A stretch of DNA of 64,000 nt. Source: Vibrio tapetis subsp. tapetis. GTDB taxonomy: Bacteria; Pseudomonadota; Gammaproteobacteria; Enterobacterales; Vibrionaceae. The stretch spans positions 1,302,001 through 1,366,000 of the forward strand of contig NZ_LT960612.1 of the NCBI RefSeq assembly GCF_900233005.1. Direction: 5' to 3'. The stretch's first letter is position 1, and each line of letters begins with the position of its first letter. Below are positions 54,722 to 63,092 of the stretch, piece after piece. The position numbers and the translations under genes are program-made. The notes beneath the pieces are model-generated. The model had not been told where the DNA came from, searched no databases, and saw only the letters and a list, made by a program, of their open reading frames with translations.

Positions 54722-55150
54722 ATGAAAATACGTGAGTTTGAGATAAGAGATACCGAAACCATTGTCGCGCTATGGACACAGTGCGGTTTGGTGAAACCTT
54801 GGAACAATCCGTATAAAGACATCACCACCAAGTTGGCGCAAGGAGCCGATTTGTTTTTAGTGGCCGAAGTTGACTCAAACATTGTTGCAAGTGTGATGGG
54901 AGGCTATGAAGGCCACCGAGGTTGGGCGAATTACTTAGTGGTTGAACCAAGTAAGCAAGGCAAAGGCTACGGGCAACAACTTATGGGCGAACTTGAGTTG
55001 CGTCTTAAAGAAAAGGGCTGCCCGAAGATAAACTTGCAAGTGAGAAGCTCGAATAAAAAAGTGATCGAATTTTATCTCAATCAAGGCTTTCAAGTGGATG
55101 ACTCAGTGAGCTTAGGTAAGCGCCTAGACGGAGTGTCATATCAGGCTTAG
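54722..55150 (+). CDS. ypeA: GNAT acetyltransferase YpeA
   Basis: A 142-residue acetyltransferase closely matching YpeA: MKIREFEIRDTETIVALWTQCGLVKPWNNPYKDI at the start, the coenzyme loop VVEPSKQGKGYGQQLMGELE, and IEFYLNQGFQVDDSVSLGKRL at the end. A strong ribosome site (AAGGAG) lies upstream. It diverges from the amylase gene. Target unknown. Confidence 0.9.
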   Translation: MKIREFEIRDTETIVALWTQCGLVKPWNNPYKDITTKLAQGADLFLVAEVDSNIVASVMGGYEGHRGWANYLVVEPSKQGKGYGQQLMGELELRLKEKGCPKINLQVRSSNKKVIEFYLNQGFQVDDSVSLGKRLDGVSYQA

Positions 55151-55157
55151 CAGAACG

Positions 55158-55186
55158 AAAAACCAGCGACAATGCGCTGGTTTTTA
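55158..55186. terminator. Bidirectional terminator
   Basis: AAAAACCAGCG (55158-55168) and CGCTGGTTTTT (55175-55185) form a perfect stem between convergent ypeA and the YgjV-like gene, with T or A runs on both sides. Confidence 0.85.
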
Positions 55187-55203
55187 TTATTCTTCGACGT
55201 TAC

Positions 55204-55461
55204 TTATGCTTTAGCAGCAGAGGCCGCAGCAGCCACTTTTTTATCGTTGTACATCTTGAATAAGAAGTAAACATTCACACAAGCAATAAAGCCGTTAGTT
55301 GCAACAACGGGCATTGCATCAATCGCCACACCGTAAGCAGTGAACAGCGCACAACCAATGAAGTTAAGCACACGTAATAGAACGATGTCTTTCATCATTA
55401 AAGAAATCGCAACCATCACTGATGATGCGTAACCTAAAATTTCAACCATATTAAAATCCAT
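55204..55461 (-). CDS. YgjV-like small inner-membrane protein
   Basis: An 85-residue hydrophobic protein with three membrane segments (VEILGYASSVMVAISLMM, VLLRVLNFIGCALFTAYGVAI, VVATNGFIACVNVYFLFKM) and an alanine-rich tail. The pattern agrees with the Imp-YgjV family, in which the YG..IG segments recur. Function unknown. The start could also be the second Met four codons in. Confidence 0.7.
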   Translation of the reverse strand: MDFNMVEILGYASSVMVAISLMMKDIVLLRVLNFIGCALFTAYGVAIDAMPVVATNGFIACVNVYFLFKMYNDKKVAAAASAAKA

Positions 55462-55772
55462 AATTTTGACCCTCTAATTTGTATCGGACGTATCCGAAGC
55501 CAATTCTTCTCTTCATGAGATAAAGGGGGATGCTCCATGCCCCGAATGGTCATTGTTTTTTTGTATGGCCGAACTATAGCAACTGCTTATAAGAACGAAA
55601 ATAGTCATTAATGGAGAAAGTGAAGGTTAGCGATTACGCAAACGGTTTACATCAAAATAAGAGAGGGTTGATTTCGGAATCTGTTGGGAAAGAAGAGGGG
55701 GAATAAAGCGTCGCAGCAAAGTGAGGAGAAAAAGCCCGCTACAGAGAGACTCGTAAAGCGGGCTCTAAAAGA
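55462..55772. other. Intergenic region between the YgjV-like gene and yeeX
   Basis: About 310 bases with the promoter of the YgjV-like gene on the minus strand and the yeeX terminator at its right end. A GC-rich hairpin near 55527-55545 (GGGGGATGC with GCCCC-type pairing) is the only other structure I see. Confidence 0.3.
55729..55764 (-). terminator. Intrinsic terminator after yeeX
   Basis: AGCCCGCT (55733-55740) and AGCGGGCT (55757-55764) pair, and the minus-strand transcript runs into a T run (CTTTTTC). Confidence 0.75.
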
Positions 55773-56087
55773 TTATTTCTTGCCGTGAGTTTGCTTGTCT
55801 GCTTCCGTTAAGTCACGGATTTTACGGCTGATGTCGCGGCGGGCTTTAGAAATTTCAGCACTCTTGATGATGTGATCATCAACGCGATCTTCGTAGTCTG
55901 CTTTCATGTTTTTGATGATTGCGACGATTTCGTCGTGAGTCATGTCTGACTTGATGTAGTCTTGTAGGTTGTCTAGTAGGTCAACACGTTTGGTGTTATC
56001 CCTAATCTTCTTTTCGTTATCTTGAAGTTCACGCTTCAGTTTGTTCTTACGACGAGCTTGGTTTACGATTTCAAATACGTTATTCAT
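55773..56087 (-). CDS. yeeX: DUF496 family protein YeeX
   Basis: A 104-residue, highly charged helical protein matching YeeX/DUF496: [68 protein letters not shown]. It has coiled-coil character throughout and no membrane segment. The function is not established. A clear ribosome site (AAGGAA) precedes the ATG, and a terminator follows. Confidence 0.9.
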   Translation of the reverse strand: MNNVFEIVNQARRKNKLKRELQDNEKKIRDNTKRVDLLDNLQDYIKSDMTHDEIVAIIKNMKADYEDRVDDHIIKSAEISKARRDISRKIRDLTEADKQTHGKK

Positions 56088-56334
56088 ATATTCCTTTTCC
56101 TACTACTAGGTCATGAAGATGAGGTCTACGTTGATTAAAGCACAACAAAGTGACGCTTAACAGACTTAAGATCAATCCCTTGCGATTACTGCTGAATTTT
56201 TCATCAGACAATAGGCTTGATGGCGGCTCGATGTAGTATTGTTCGGCCCTTAGCTATATGATGCTAACCAACCATGACAAGGATATGACGAGCGCAGTGC
56301 GCGCCGATTCTTCATAAATAAGACAGATGACCTC

Positions 56335-56502
56335 ATGAACGACACCGAAAATCAGCCACAACTTCGCGATAAACTGAGAAACGCTTATCGAGAAGGCAGA
56401 GACTTTCAAGAGCTAGTAGAAATCGAGCTAAGTCACGCTAAAATTATGCTGATACAAGAAGATGGTAAAAGGCTGCGTGTCCCTGTTTTGACTTGTCATT
56501 AA
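56335..56502 (+). CDS. Small hypothetical protein (55 residues)
   Basis: A short frame starting MNDTENQPQLRDKLRNAYRE and ending VPVLTCH. It is polar, with an amphipathic helix and a beta-like end (KIMLIQEDGKRLRVP). The composition looks protein-like, but the ribosome site is weak. Not recognised. It lies between yeeX (divergent) and yceH. Confidence 0.45.
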   Translation: MNDTENQPQLRDKLRNAYREGRDFQELVEIELSHAKIMLIQEDGKRLRVPVLTCH

Positions 56503-56588
56503 TGGTCATGACTTAAGCGAGACACACATTGCTAACGATCATTCGTTAATGATGATGGGAATAAGCATAAAACATTAAGGAAGGCGTT

Positions 56589-57250
56589 ATGAGTATTGAA
56601 TTGAGTGCAATTGAGGCACGTATTATTGGTGTTTGATTGAAAAAGAAGTGACGACTCCAGATCACTATCCTTTGACGCTAAATAGTTTAACCACCGCTTG
56701 TAACCAAAAAAGCAACCGAGATCCGGTTCTAGACTTATCCGATTCTGATGTGATGGATGGTGTGCAATCTCTTATTGACCGTCGATTGGTCACAGACGAA
56801 AGTGGCTTTAATAGCCGCGTGTCTAAATTCCGTCACCGTTTTTGTAATACTGAATTTGGTAATTTGCAGCTGAACGAACAAGAACGCGGCATAGTCTGTA
56901 GCATGTTGGTTCGTGGCGCACAAAGTCCAGGTGAAATCAGAACGCGTACTAACCGTTTAACCTCGTTTACAGACGTCAAAGAAGTAGAACAAGTGCTAGA
57001 CGCCATGGCCGCACGTGAATCTGGCCCTATTGTAGTGAAACTACCACGTGAAGCGGGCAAACGTGACTGCCGCTACCAACACCTGTTTTGTGGCGAAGTG
57101 GATATAGAAGCACTGGCCGCAGCGGCACCAGCAGCAGCTTCATCGCCGAGCAACAATGGTCGTATTGATGCGTTAGAAAGCGAAGTAAGCGAACTCAAAC
57201 AACAAGTGGCTGAACTCAAAACCTTAGTTGATGAGCTGATTGGTGGCTAA
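56589..57250 (+). pseudogene. yceH: YceH (DUF480), frameshifted near its start
   Basis: The gene begins at 56589 with MSIELSAIEARIIG; it then meets a TGA because one T is missing near 56628-56632. With GGTTGTTTG the text would read GCLIEKEVTTPDHYPLTLNSL, the normal YceH/DUF480 sequence, and continue to the stop at 57250. The rest is intact: winged-helix segments, QSPGEIRTRTNRL, and a C-terminal coiled coil (ALESEVSELKQQVAELKTLVDEL). The restored protein is about 220 residues. Function in the family is poorly known. A separate reinitiation from 56633 (TTG) would lose only the first 14 residues. Confidence 0.85.
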
Positions 57251-57536
57251 CCCAGCCCTAAAATCAGAACAAGCTTGGTTCGTTTACCTTATTCGAACCA
57301 AGTCCAACGCTTTGTATTGCGGCATTACCAATGATGTCGCAAAACGCTTTGCTACCCACCAACAGGGCAAAGGCGCCAAAGCCTTACGTGGCAAAGGCCC
57401 ATTACAACTCGTTTGGCAGCAACCTGCAGCCGACAAAAGCCAAGCGGCTAAAATTGAATATTATATTAAGCAGTTTGCTAAGGCTAAGAAAGAGTGTTTG
57501 GTTGCTGATCAGGGTGTAGTGACGTTGCAAGATTGA
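57243..57536 (+). CDS. GIY-YIG nuclease-fold protein (YhbQ-like)
   Basis: A 97-residue protein of the small UPF0213/YhbQ class, starting at GTG 57243 within the end of yceH, or at the TTG three bases before. The fold's markers are WFVYLIRT and LYCGITNDVAKRFATHQQGKGAKALRGKGPLQLVW, with the catalytic arginine in the AKRF segment and the late glutamate in AAKIEYYIKQFAKAKK. It may cleave DNA, but most small members are uncharacterised. Overlap with yceH implies coupled expression. Confidence 0.85.
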   Translation: MANPALKSEQAWFVYLIRTKSNALYCGITNDVAKRFATHQQGKGAKALRGKGPLQLVWQQPAADKSQAAKIEYYIKQFAKAKKECLVADQGVVTLQD

Positions 57537-57918
57537 TAGGTATCTAACGGTTCTTACCGCCTACATTTCCAGCACTGACGTAATAAATACCAGCCTTCGA
57601 TTGATTTTCCTCCCTTACATTTACACATCTTGTTAGTCCCATCACATTGACGTGATCTCGAATGTCTTGCCCTTTAAAAATCACTACGTTTAACATAGGA
57701 CTAATATTGACATTTTTCTCAGATAAGCAGAGGATAGTGGCAGTGTTTGTGTATCAAGCTATTGAGTTAATACACAATAATAGATTTTGGTTAGTGGCTG
57801 TTAGCCGGCTAGTTGCCGCTTTGCGCCTTTGGAAAGGGGGAAAGGCGGATAGTTTGCTGCTAAACAATGTTATACAAAACTAAAAGTTAGATTATCTTTT
57901 ACATATTCAGGAATTTAA
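57537..57918. other. Non-coding stretch before the TIR-like gene
   Basis: About 380 bases. Base composition changes here, from balanced on the left to AT-rich on the right. Near 57795-57865 there is a GC-rich, hairpin-forming part (TAGCCGGCTA palindrome; CGCCTTT pairing with AAAGGCG). It looks a little like an integron attC but lacks the core sites. A 73-codon frame inside has no ribosome site and I do not call it. This may be the left edge of the transferred segment. Confidence 0.4.
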
Positions 57919-58737
57919 ATGAGTATTGAATTTTTAACCAGCAATGCAGAAAAAGTGAACTACCTATGTGCATTGTTAAAATCAAGGGCAACTGGTAAAG
58001 AATCATCAAACAGTGAATACCAACAGTTGAGGCACGAGCTTTTAAGTAACAATACGCTGTCATCACACTTGCCTAGCTGGTTAAAGCTTGCTCGTGATTT
58101 AGATTCGTTTTGGGACTTTATCCAGCCCAAATTTGGCACTTATTTAGAGCGTCGGGCATTTCTTGATAAAGAGTTTGCAGATCTAATGAGTCATTTGGAA
58201 TTTGGTACACAATTAGCCAGTCAACAATCACCAGCTCAACAGAGTGTCCCTCCGCAACATGTAGTATCAGCAAGTCCGATGTTCTCTGCTCCTCAAGCAC
58301 CAAAGAAAAACAAGGTATTTATTGTTCATGGGCGTGACAATGAAGTTAAGCAAGAAGCAGCAAGACATATAGAAACTATCGGTTTTGAAGCTATCATATT
58401 GCACGAACAAGCAAGTAGCGGGATGACAATAATTGAAAAAATTGAGCACTATGCAGGTGAAGCGGATTTTGCAATCGTAATATATACCCCTTGTGATAAA
58501 GGACGCGGAGCTTTCGAAACAACTGTACCAGCCCGGGATCGTGCAAGACAAAATGTTGTTTTCGAGCATGGTTACCTAATGGCTAAGCTTGGGCGAAAGA
58601 ATGTTTGTGCTTTAGTTAAGGGGCAAATAGAAACACCTAATGATATTAGTGGCGTTGTGTATGTTTCAATGGATCAAGCTGGTGCGTGGAAAAATGACGT
58701 AAACCTTGAGCTTAAAGCCTGTGGCTATAGCTTATAA
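57919..58737 (+). CDS. TIR-like (PF10137-type) effector protein
   Basis: A 272-residue protein. Residues 1-95 form an N-terminal helical domain with LDSFWDFIQPKFGTYLERRAF, a pattern I associate with accessory domains of bacterial conflict proteins. Residues 96-130 are a Gln/Ser/Pro-rich linker. Residues 131-272 are a TIR-like domain of the CAP12/Pycsar-effector family: KVFIVHGRDNEVKQ, LHEQASSGMTIIEKIE, FAIVIYTPCD, then RQNVVFEHGYLMAKLGR, with Glu216 in the position of the catalytic glutamate. Such domains degrade NAD when activated. No cyclase gene of CBASS or Pycsar is adjacent; the only partner is the FtsZ-like gene 115 bases downstream. AGGAA precedes the ATG. Confidence 0.85.
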   Translation: MSIEFLTSNAEKVNYLCALLKSRATGKESSNSEYQQLRHELLSNNTLSSHLPSWLKLARDLDSFWDFIQPKFGTYLERRAFLDKEFADLMSHLEFGTQLASQQSPAQQSVPPQHVVSASPMFSAPQAPKKNKVFIVHGRDNEVKQEAARHIETIGFEAIILHEQASSGMTIIEKIEHYAGEADFAIVIYTPCDKGRGAFETTVPARDRARQNVVFEHGYLMAKLGRKNVCALVKGQIETPNDISGVVYVSMDQAGAWKNDVNLELKACGYSL

Positions 58738-58852
58738 TTTACCGTAGGTTTTGGTATGAAGTTCTGTGCTCTTTGCTGGTTTAGTGGGGCACTTCTTATG
58801 GCTGGCGTTATAATCACCCTTTAAATTAACTCTTAACGTAGTGAGAAGTGAA

Positions 58853-60517
58853 ATGTTTGAACCTATGATGGAAATGGATGAATTATTAGGAACAATTGTA
58901 GGTGTCGGTAGTGTTGGCTGTAAAATTGTTAATAATATGAAATACGTCAATAGCCAGGATACTTTAGGTGTAATTGATAAGCTTTATGTTCATACCTCAT
59001 CAGAAGTATTAAATCGCTATTCAAATATTAAGCATGACTTAATACTGTTGGATGAACATATTCATTTTATGGAAAAAATTATAAGGGATAAGCTTTCAGG
59101 TAAAGACGTTGTTTTTCTGGTTGCAGGTTTGGGAGGGGAAACTGGAAGCCTAGTACCTCAACATATAGCAAGAATTGCTAAGGAACTTGGTATTTTATGT
59201 GTTGGGTTATTTTCATTTCCATTTTCATTTGAAGGTAGAAGTAAAAAATTAAAGTCACAACAAGCATATTTGTCTTTATCCAAATATACAGATTCCTTGT
59301 TATGTATAGAGAATGATAGGTTTTTAGATTCAAATTTAAAGACAAATTCTTTAAATGGTATTGATGACTTATTTCAAGACGCCAACAATCATTTTTATGC
59401 AGTAATAAAAGGATTGGTTAATTTAATATCTCGCCCAGGAATGATTAATGTGGATTTTTCGGATGTTAGACAAATCTTAACTAAAATGGGACTAAGTACA
59501 GTTGGCTACTCACTTCAAGAAGGGGAGAAAAGAGCAGAAGTAGCTGTTGCAAAATTATTAGATTCACCTGCGTTACAACATTATGAATTATCTAAAGCTA
59601 AAGCTAAAGGTTACCTAATTAATATAACGGCTGGTTTAGATATGCGTCTAGATGAGTTTGAAGCTGTAGGAAATGCAGTCAAAAATTTTGCTTCTGATTC
59701 AGCAACGGTGGTTATCGGTACATCATTAGATCCTAATGTGCTAGATGCAATAGAAGTAACAATAATATTAACGGGTTTACCAGAGCTACCGATAGATAAA
59801 AATATTGAAAGTGATGGTTTTGATGTGGTTAAGCTCTTCAAATCTATTACTTTTGAAGCTCATCAAGCAAGTGCCGGTTTAGCTATACTTTCTTATTTTA
59901 ATGATTTTCTTCATCAGAAATTTTCTGGGATAGAAGCAAAGGTAAGTATCGAACAGAGTGATAATATGGTTTGTTTACTTGTTGAAACCCCATCAGGCGA
60001 TGTTGAAAAAATAGAGAAATCATTACATGAATTTGGTTTGGTTATTGTAGGGGATAAAAAACCGACCGATGTATTAGAATCTAAATTGGACATCGAAAGG
60101 TTACAAATGAAATTAGAAATGGCAGCTATGGAATTAAGACAAAATGAAAGACTTTTGTTGCTATACCAATGTGAGAATGATAATTATAAATCTAGAGTTG
60201 GCACGTTAGAAGAACAAATGATAGAGCTTCAACGATCAATATGTAACAGTTTAACTAAATCACAAAATCATCTTTCATCTCAGCTTTCCACATATGAGGA
60301 TTTACCTCAAAGTTTATTAACCTTATTAGAAGTTAACGCTACAGAAAATATTTCAGTAATTGCGAGTGAAAAAATTGAAGAGGAAGTTAGGTGTCATATT
60401 ACAGACAGCCACAAAGCATTAAGTTTAAAGGAATTTGCAAATAATACCTTGTATGGGGTTGCTGGTAATTCTCTATATTCATTAATTATTTCTGTATTGG
60501 CTACTTTACCCAAATAG
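58853..60517 (+). CDS. FtsZ-derived GTPase with a novel C-terminal domain
   Basis: A 554-residue FtsZ paralogue; the start at 58853 follows AGAAG, with a GTG at 58841 as an alternative. Residues 1-312 are an FtsZ core: VGVGSVGCK (T1), GLGGETGS at 92-99 in place of GGGTGTG (T4), FPFSFEG, DSLLCIENDRFL with the guanine-binding Asn, and the T7 loop NVDFSDVRQIL at 199-209 with Asn and both Asp kept. Residues 254-310 are nearly identical to gammaproteobacterial FtsZ (AGLDMRLDEFE, TVVIGTSLDPN). The FtsA/ZipA-binding tail is missing. A new part replaces it: an alpha/beta segment at about 320-405, a coiled coil at 412-462 and a helical end. It probably binds GTP and may polymerise. AT-rich, likely acquired. 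Confidence 0.85.
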   Translation: MFEPMMEMDELLGTIVGVGSVGCKIVNNMKYVNSQDTLGVIDKLYVHTSSEVLNRYSNIKHDLILLDEHIHFMEKIIRDKLSGKDVVFLVAGLGGETGSLVPQHIARIAKELGILCVGLFSFPFSFEGRSKKLKSQQAYLSLSKYTDSLLCIENDRFLDSNLKTNSLNGIDDLFQDANNHFYAVIKGLVNLISRPGMINVDFSDVRQILTKMGLSTVGYSLQEGEKRAEVAVAKLLDSPALQHYELSKAKAKGYLINITAGLDMRLDEFEAVGNAVKNFASDSATVVIGTSLDPNVLDAIEVTIILTGLPELPIDKNIESDGFDVVKLFKSITFEAHQASAGLAILSYFNDFLHQKFSGIEAKVSIEQSDNMVCLLVETPSGDVEKIEKSLHEFGLVIVGDKKPTDVLESKLDIERLQMKLEMAAMELRQNERLLLLYQCENDNYKSRVGTLEEQMIELQRSICNSLTKSQNHLSSQLSTYEDLPQSLLTLLEVNATENISVIASEKIEEEVRCHITDSHKALSLKEFANNTLYGVAGNSLYSLIISVLATLPK

Positions 60518-60577
60518 GTTAGGACACTTATAATCAATGCATAACACGATTTGCTACATTTAGCATTCTAGGTTTCT

Positions 60578-60601
60578 TTGAGTTACTAACGGGACACACA
60601 C
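60578..60601 (+). repeat. GGGACACAC motif, copy 1
   Basis: A 24-base segment ending TAACGGGACACACAC. The same 24 bases occur at 63147-63170 with one difference. It forms the left border of the DJ-1/PfpI fragment. Confidence 0.9.
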
Positions 60602-60621
60602 GGAATAGATCCCCGAAAAGA

Positions 60622-60808
60622 TTGGTCGAGATTGGTGACTCAAAACGAAAAATCTTAGTCTTAGCGACTGAGCAAAAGAATATGGAAATGAAAAATGGAA
60701 AGCTGTTTTCAATAGGCAACCATACTATTGAAACTCTAGTACAGATGTTGCATCTTAAAAACTCAGGCTATGAATTTGAGATATCGACGCCTAGTGGTAA
60801 GCCTGCAC
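60622..60808 (+). pseudogene. DJ-1/PfpI family fragment
   Basis: About 60 codons from the N-terminal half of a DJ-1/PfpI (HchA-like) protein: KRKILVLATEQKNMEMKNGKLFSIGNHTIETL, then GYEFEISTPSGKPALF. The catalytic cysteine region and the rest are missing. The 5' end lacks a proper start codon (only a TTG), and the 3' end stops at an inverted copy of the GGGACACAC motif (60809-60825). It is a gene remnant, bracketed by motif copies 1 and 4. Confidence 0.7.
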
Positions 60809-60825
60809 TATTTGGTGTGTGTCCC
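60809..60825 (-). repeat. GGGACACAC motif, copy 4 (inverted)
   Basis: On the minus strand this reads GGGACACACACCAAATA, identical over 17 bases to copy 3 at 63160-63176. It marks the point where the DJ-1 fragment loses similarity and lies 11 bases before the IS66 left end. Confidence 0.85.
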
Positions 60826-60916
60826 TGCAATGCATGGTAAGCGCCTCATAAACCCCACATTCTAATCGCCAAGCACGAATATTAAGATCAAGTCTCTAAC
60901 CAAAAGGAGATTTGAA

Positions 60917-61234
60917 ATGGCAAAGCGACGCTCTAACCAGGAATGGCAGGCTCTTTTTCAACAGTATGAAAGCAGCAATATGACTCAACGCGTTTTCTGC
61001 GAGCAGCACGGACTGAGTTTATCCACGTTCTTCGCAAAACGCCGTCAGCTTCAAACGGTAGCCCAATCAGCAACCGTCGGATTTGTGAGAGCTGAAGTCG
61101 TCGAAAAGACAACGAAGTATCAGGCTCAAATTGCAACGGCCAACATGACACTTCTCGTCAATGATGTTGAGCTGAATATTCCTCAAGGCACGCCTGCGGC
61201 CTATCTGGCAGAGCTTATCGGTGCGCTATCATGA
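60917..61234 (+). CDS. tnpA: IS66 TnpA accessory protein
   Basis: A 105-residue DNA-binding accessory protein of IS66 elements: RRSNQEWQALFQQYESSNMTQRVFCEQHGLSLSTFFAKRRQL gives the helix-turn-helix, and the tail LNIPQGTPAAYLAELIGAL is typical. Ribosome site AGGAG upstream. Its stop overlaps the tnpB start (ATGA). Confidence 0.9.
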   Translation: MAKRRSNQEWQALFQQYESSNMTQRVFCEQHGLSLSTFFAKRRQLQTVAQSATVGFVRAEVVEKTTKYQAQIATANMTLLVNDVELNIPQGTPAAYLAELIGALS

Positions 61235-61584
61235 AACGTATGCTGAGCGCTCCTGAGATTTACCTCTATCGTGAAAGCGTCGATTTTAGAAAGTCCATCA
61301 ACGGCCTCGCGGCGATTATCGAAAGTGACACCGATTTGCCTTTGGGGAGTGGCGCACTGTTCTTGTTTACCAACAAACAGCGCGACAAAATCAAAGTATT
61401 GTATTGGGATAAAACAGGCTTCGCCCTTTGGTATAAACGACTCGAAAAAGCCAAGTACAAGTGGCCTACAAAAGAGAAAAATGAAGTGTTTACCCTGACG
61501 CAATTCGAGCTTGATAGACTGCTTTCTGGCTTCACGATTATCGGCCATAAACCCGTTCGAATAAACGATTTCACAATGACTTAA
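61231..61584 (+). CDS. tnpB: IS66 TnpB (Orf2) accessory protein
   Basis: A 117-residue protein of the IS66 Orf2 family: IYLYRESVDFRKSINGLAAIIE, GSGALFLFTNKQRDKIKVLYWDKTGFALWYKRLEKAKYKWP. Needed with TnpA and TnpC for transposition in intact elements. It is complete here and translated from the ATGA overlap. It is unrelated to the IS605 TnpB nucleases. Confidence 0.92.
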   Translation: MKRMLSAPEIYLYRESVDFRKSINGLAAIIESDTDLPLGSGALFLFTNKQRDKIKVLYWDKTGFALWYKRLEKAKYKWPTKEKNEVFTLTQFELDRLLSGFTIIGHKPVRINDFTMT

Positions 61585-61643
61585 GCGATAATAAAGCCTT
61601 ATCCACCAAGCGTTAACGACATGATTTTAGTATAATAAATGTC

Positions 61644-62990
61644 ATGAAAAAAACGCCAGATATCAATCCAGAAAGTCAAAGTGTTGCCGAGCTACAAGCG
61701 ATGGTGAAAGCACTGATGTCAGAGAAAAGCGAGTGGAAACAAGAGCGCCAATCGCTACTTGAGCAACTCAAACTTGCCTTCGACCGCCAATTCGCGAAAC
61801 GTTCGGAGGCGTTAAAGCCTTACGATGAATCTCAAGGTGACCTCTTCAACGAAGTGGAATGTGAAGCCGCTAAAGAAGAAGAGGTTGAGGTGACGACCAC
61901 TACCACAACGAAGAAACGTGGTAAACGTAAGCCACTTCCAAAGACCTTACCTCGTGAGATTATCGAACTCGATTTAGACGACCATGAAAAGCAATGCGCT
62001 TGCTGCAAGCAGAGCCTGCATAAAATCGGTGAAGACCGCAGTGAAAAGCTGGAGTTCTCACCAGCGGTACTCAAAGTGCTGGAATATGTTCGTCCTAAGT
62101 ATGCTTGCCGCCAGTGCGAGCAAACAGAGGACAATAACCGCATCGTTCAAAAGCCAGCGCCGCAAAGCATTATCTCTAAGAGCTTCGCGACAGAAAGCTT
62201 GCTTGCCAATATCATCCTTGGCAAATACCAATACGCAATGCCGCTGTATCGGCAAGAGTCGCTGTTTACCCAATCGGGTATCGAACTATCACGAACCACC
62301 ATGGCAAGGTGGATTATCCAAGTCAGTGAGAAGTTCGTACCGCTGTATGCTGCCCTGAAAAGGCACCTACTAGAACAAGTGGTGGTTCAGGCGGATGAAA
62401 CGCCGCTCAATGTGCTCAAGGAAGATAAACAGTGTTACATGTGGCTCTACTGCTCGGGCGCAGACTCGCCAGATGCCGCACTCCCCAATATGAAAAACAT
62501 CGCCTTGTACGACTATCAAAACAGTCGCGCGAGGGCGTGCCCTGCTGCCTTTTTAGGGGATTATAGTGGTTATCTGCAAACCGATGGCTATGGTGCCTAT
62601 GACGGTCTTCACCACGTGACCAATGTCGGCTGCTTGGCGCATGCACGGCGTAAGTTCATGGATGCTAAGAAGCTTCAAGGAAAAGGCAAGTCAGGCAAAG
62701 CGGATAAAGCACTGGCTAAAATCCAGAAGCTCTATGGAATAGAATCACGCTTGAAAGGCATCTCTGCCGAAAAACGAAAAGCAGAACGGCAGATATACGC
62801 CAAACCAATACTGGATGAGTTTTACGAATGGATGACAACTCAGAAAGTGATAGGCTCTAGCCCGCTGGGTAAAGCAATAAAATATACGCTTGGCCAATGG
62901 CCGAAGCTCATCCGCTATATCGATGACGGTCATTTATCTATCGACGGAATCTTAACGGGACACACGCGAAATATCTTGGTATTTAAGTAG
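61644..62990 (+). pseudogene. tnpC: IS66 transposase TnpC, C-terminally truncated
   Basis: The frame encodes 448 residues: a coiled N-terminal leucine-rich region, a zinc-binding part (CACCKQSL with YACRQCEQ), and the DDE domain with VVQADETPLN and LQTDGYGAYDGL. After DGHLSID the family sequence stops and the frame reads into the motif region as GILTGHTRNILVFK. The usual NNxAExxxRP segment, which carries the third catalytic acid, and the last 60 or so residues are missing. The protein is therefore expected to be catalytically dead. Confidence 0.85.
62953..62970 (+). repeat. GGGACACAC motif, copy 2
   Basis: TAACGGGACACACGCGAA starts right where the IS66 tnpC loses similarity to its family; the following bases (AATATCTTGG) resemble those after copy 3. 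Confidence 0.8.
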
Positions 62991-63092
62991 ACACGGTAGT
63001 TATCTCTGGAAAGGTGTTCTAGACCTGAAAGGCTAAGTTTACGTTTAGTAGAAACCTGCGTTATAAAGACTGTTATGTGGTTGGAGAAAATT

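Larger units (their letters stand above)
60837..62952 (+). mobile_element. IS66-family element, right end lost
   Basis: The left end begins GTAAGCGCCTCATAAACCCC, like IS66-family termini. It contains tnpA, tnpB and most of tnpC in the standard order with the ATGA overlap between tnpA and tnpB. Similarity ends inside tnpC at about 62945-62952, where a GGGACACAC motif begins, so the right terminal repeat and target duplication are missing. The element cannot move by itself. Confidence 0.85.

Noticed and set aside
57662..57883. 73-codon frame in the gap before the TIR-like gene
   Set aside because: No ribosome site, low-complexity composition, overlaps hairpins.
57795..57890. Hairpin-rich stretch resembling an integron attC site before the TIR-like gene
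   Set aside because: The core GTTRRRY and RYYYAAC boxes are not present in the right places, and no integrase or further cassettes are seen.
57919..60517. Reading the TIR/FtsZ-like pair as a CBASS or Pycsar system
   Set aside because: No CD-NTase or cyclase gene is present next to the effector, so the label would be unsupported.
60534..60719. Minus-strand frame ending in VCPVSNSKK
   Set aside because: It is the reverse reading of the GGGACACAC repeat region and has no independent coding support.
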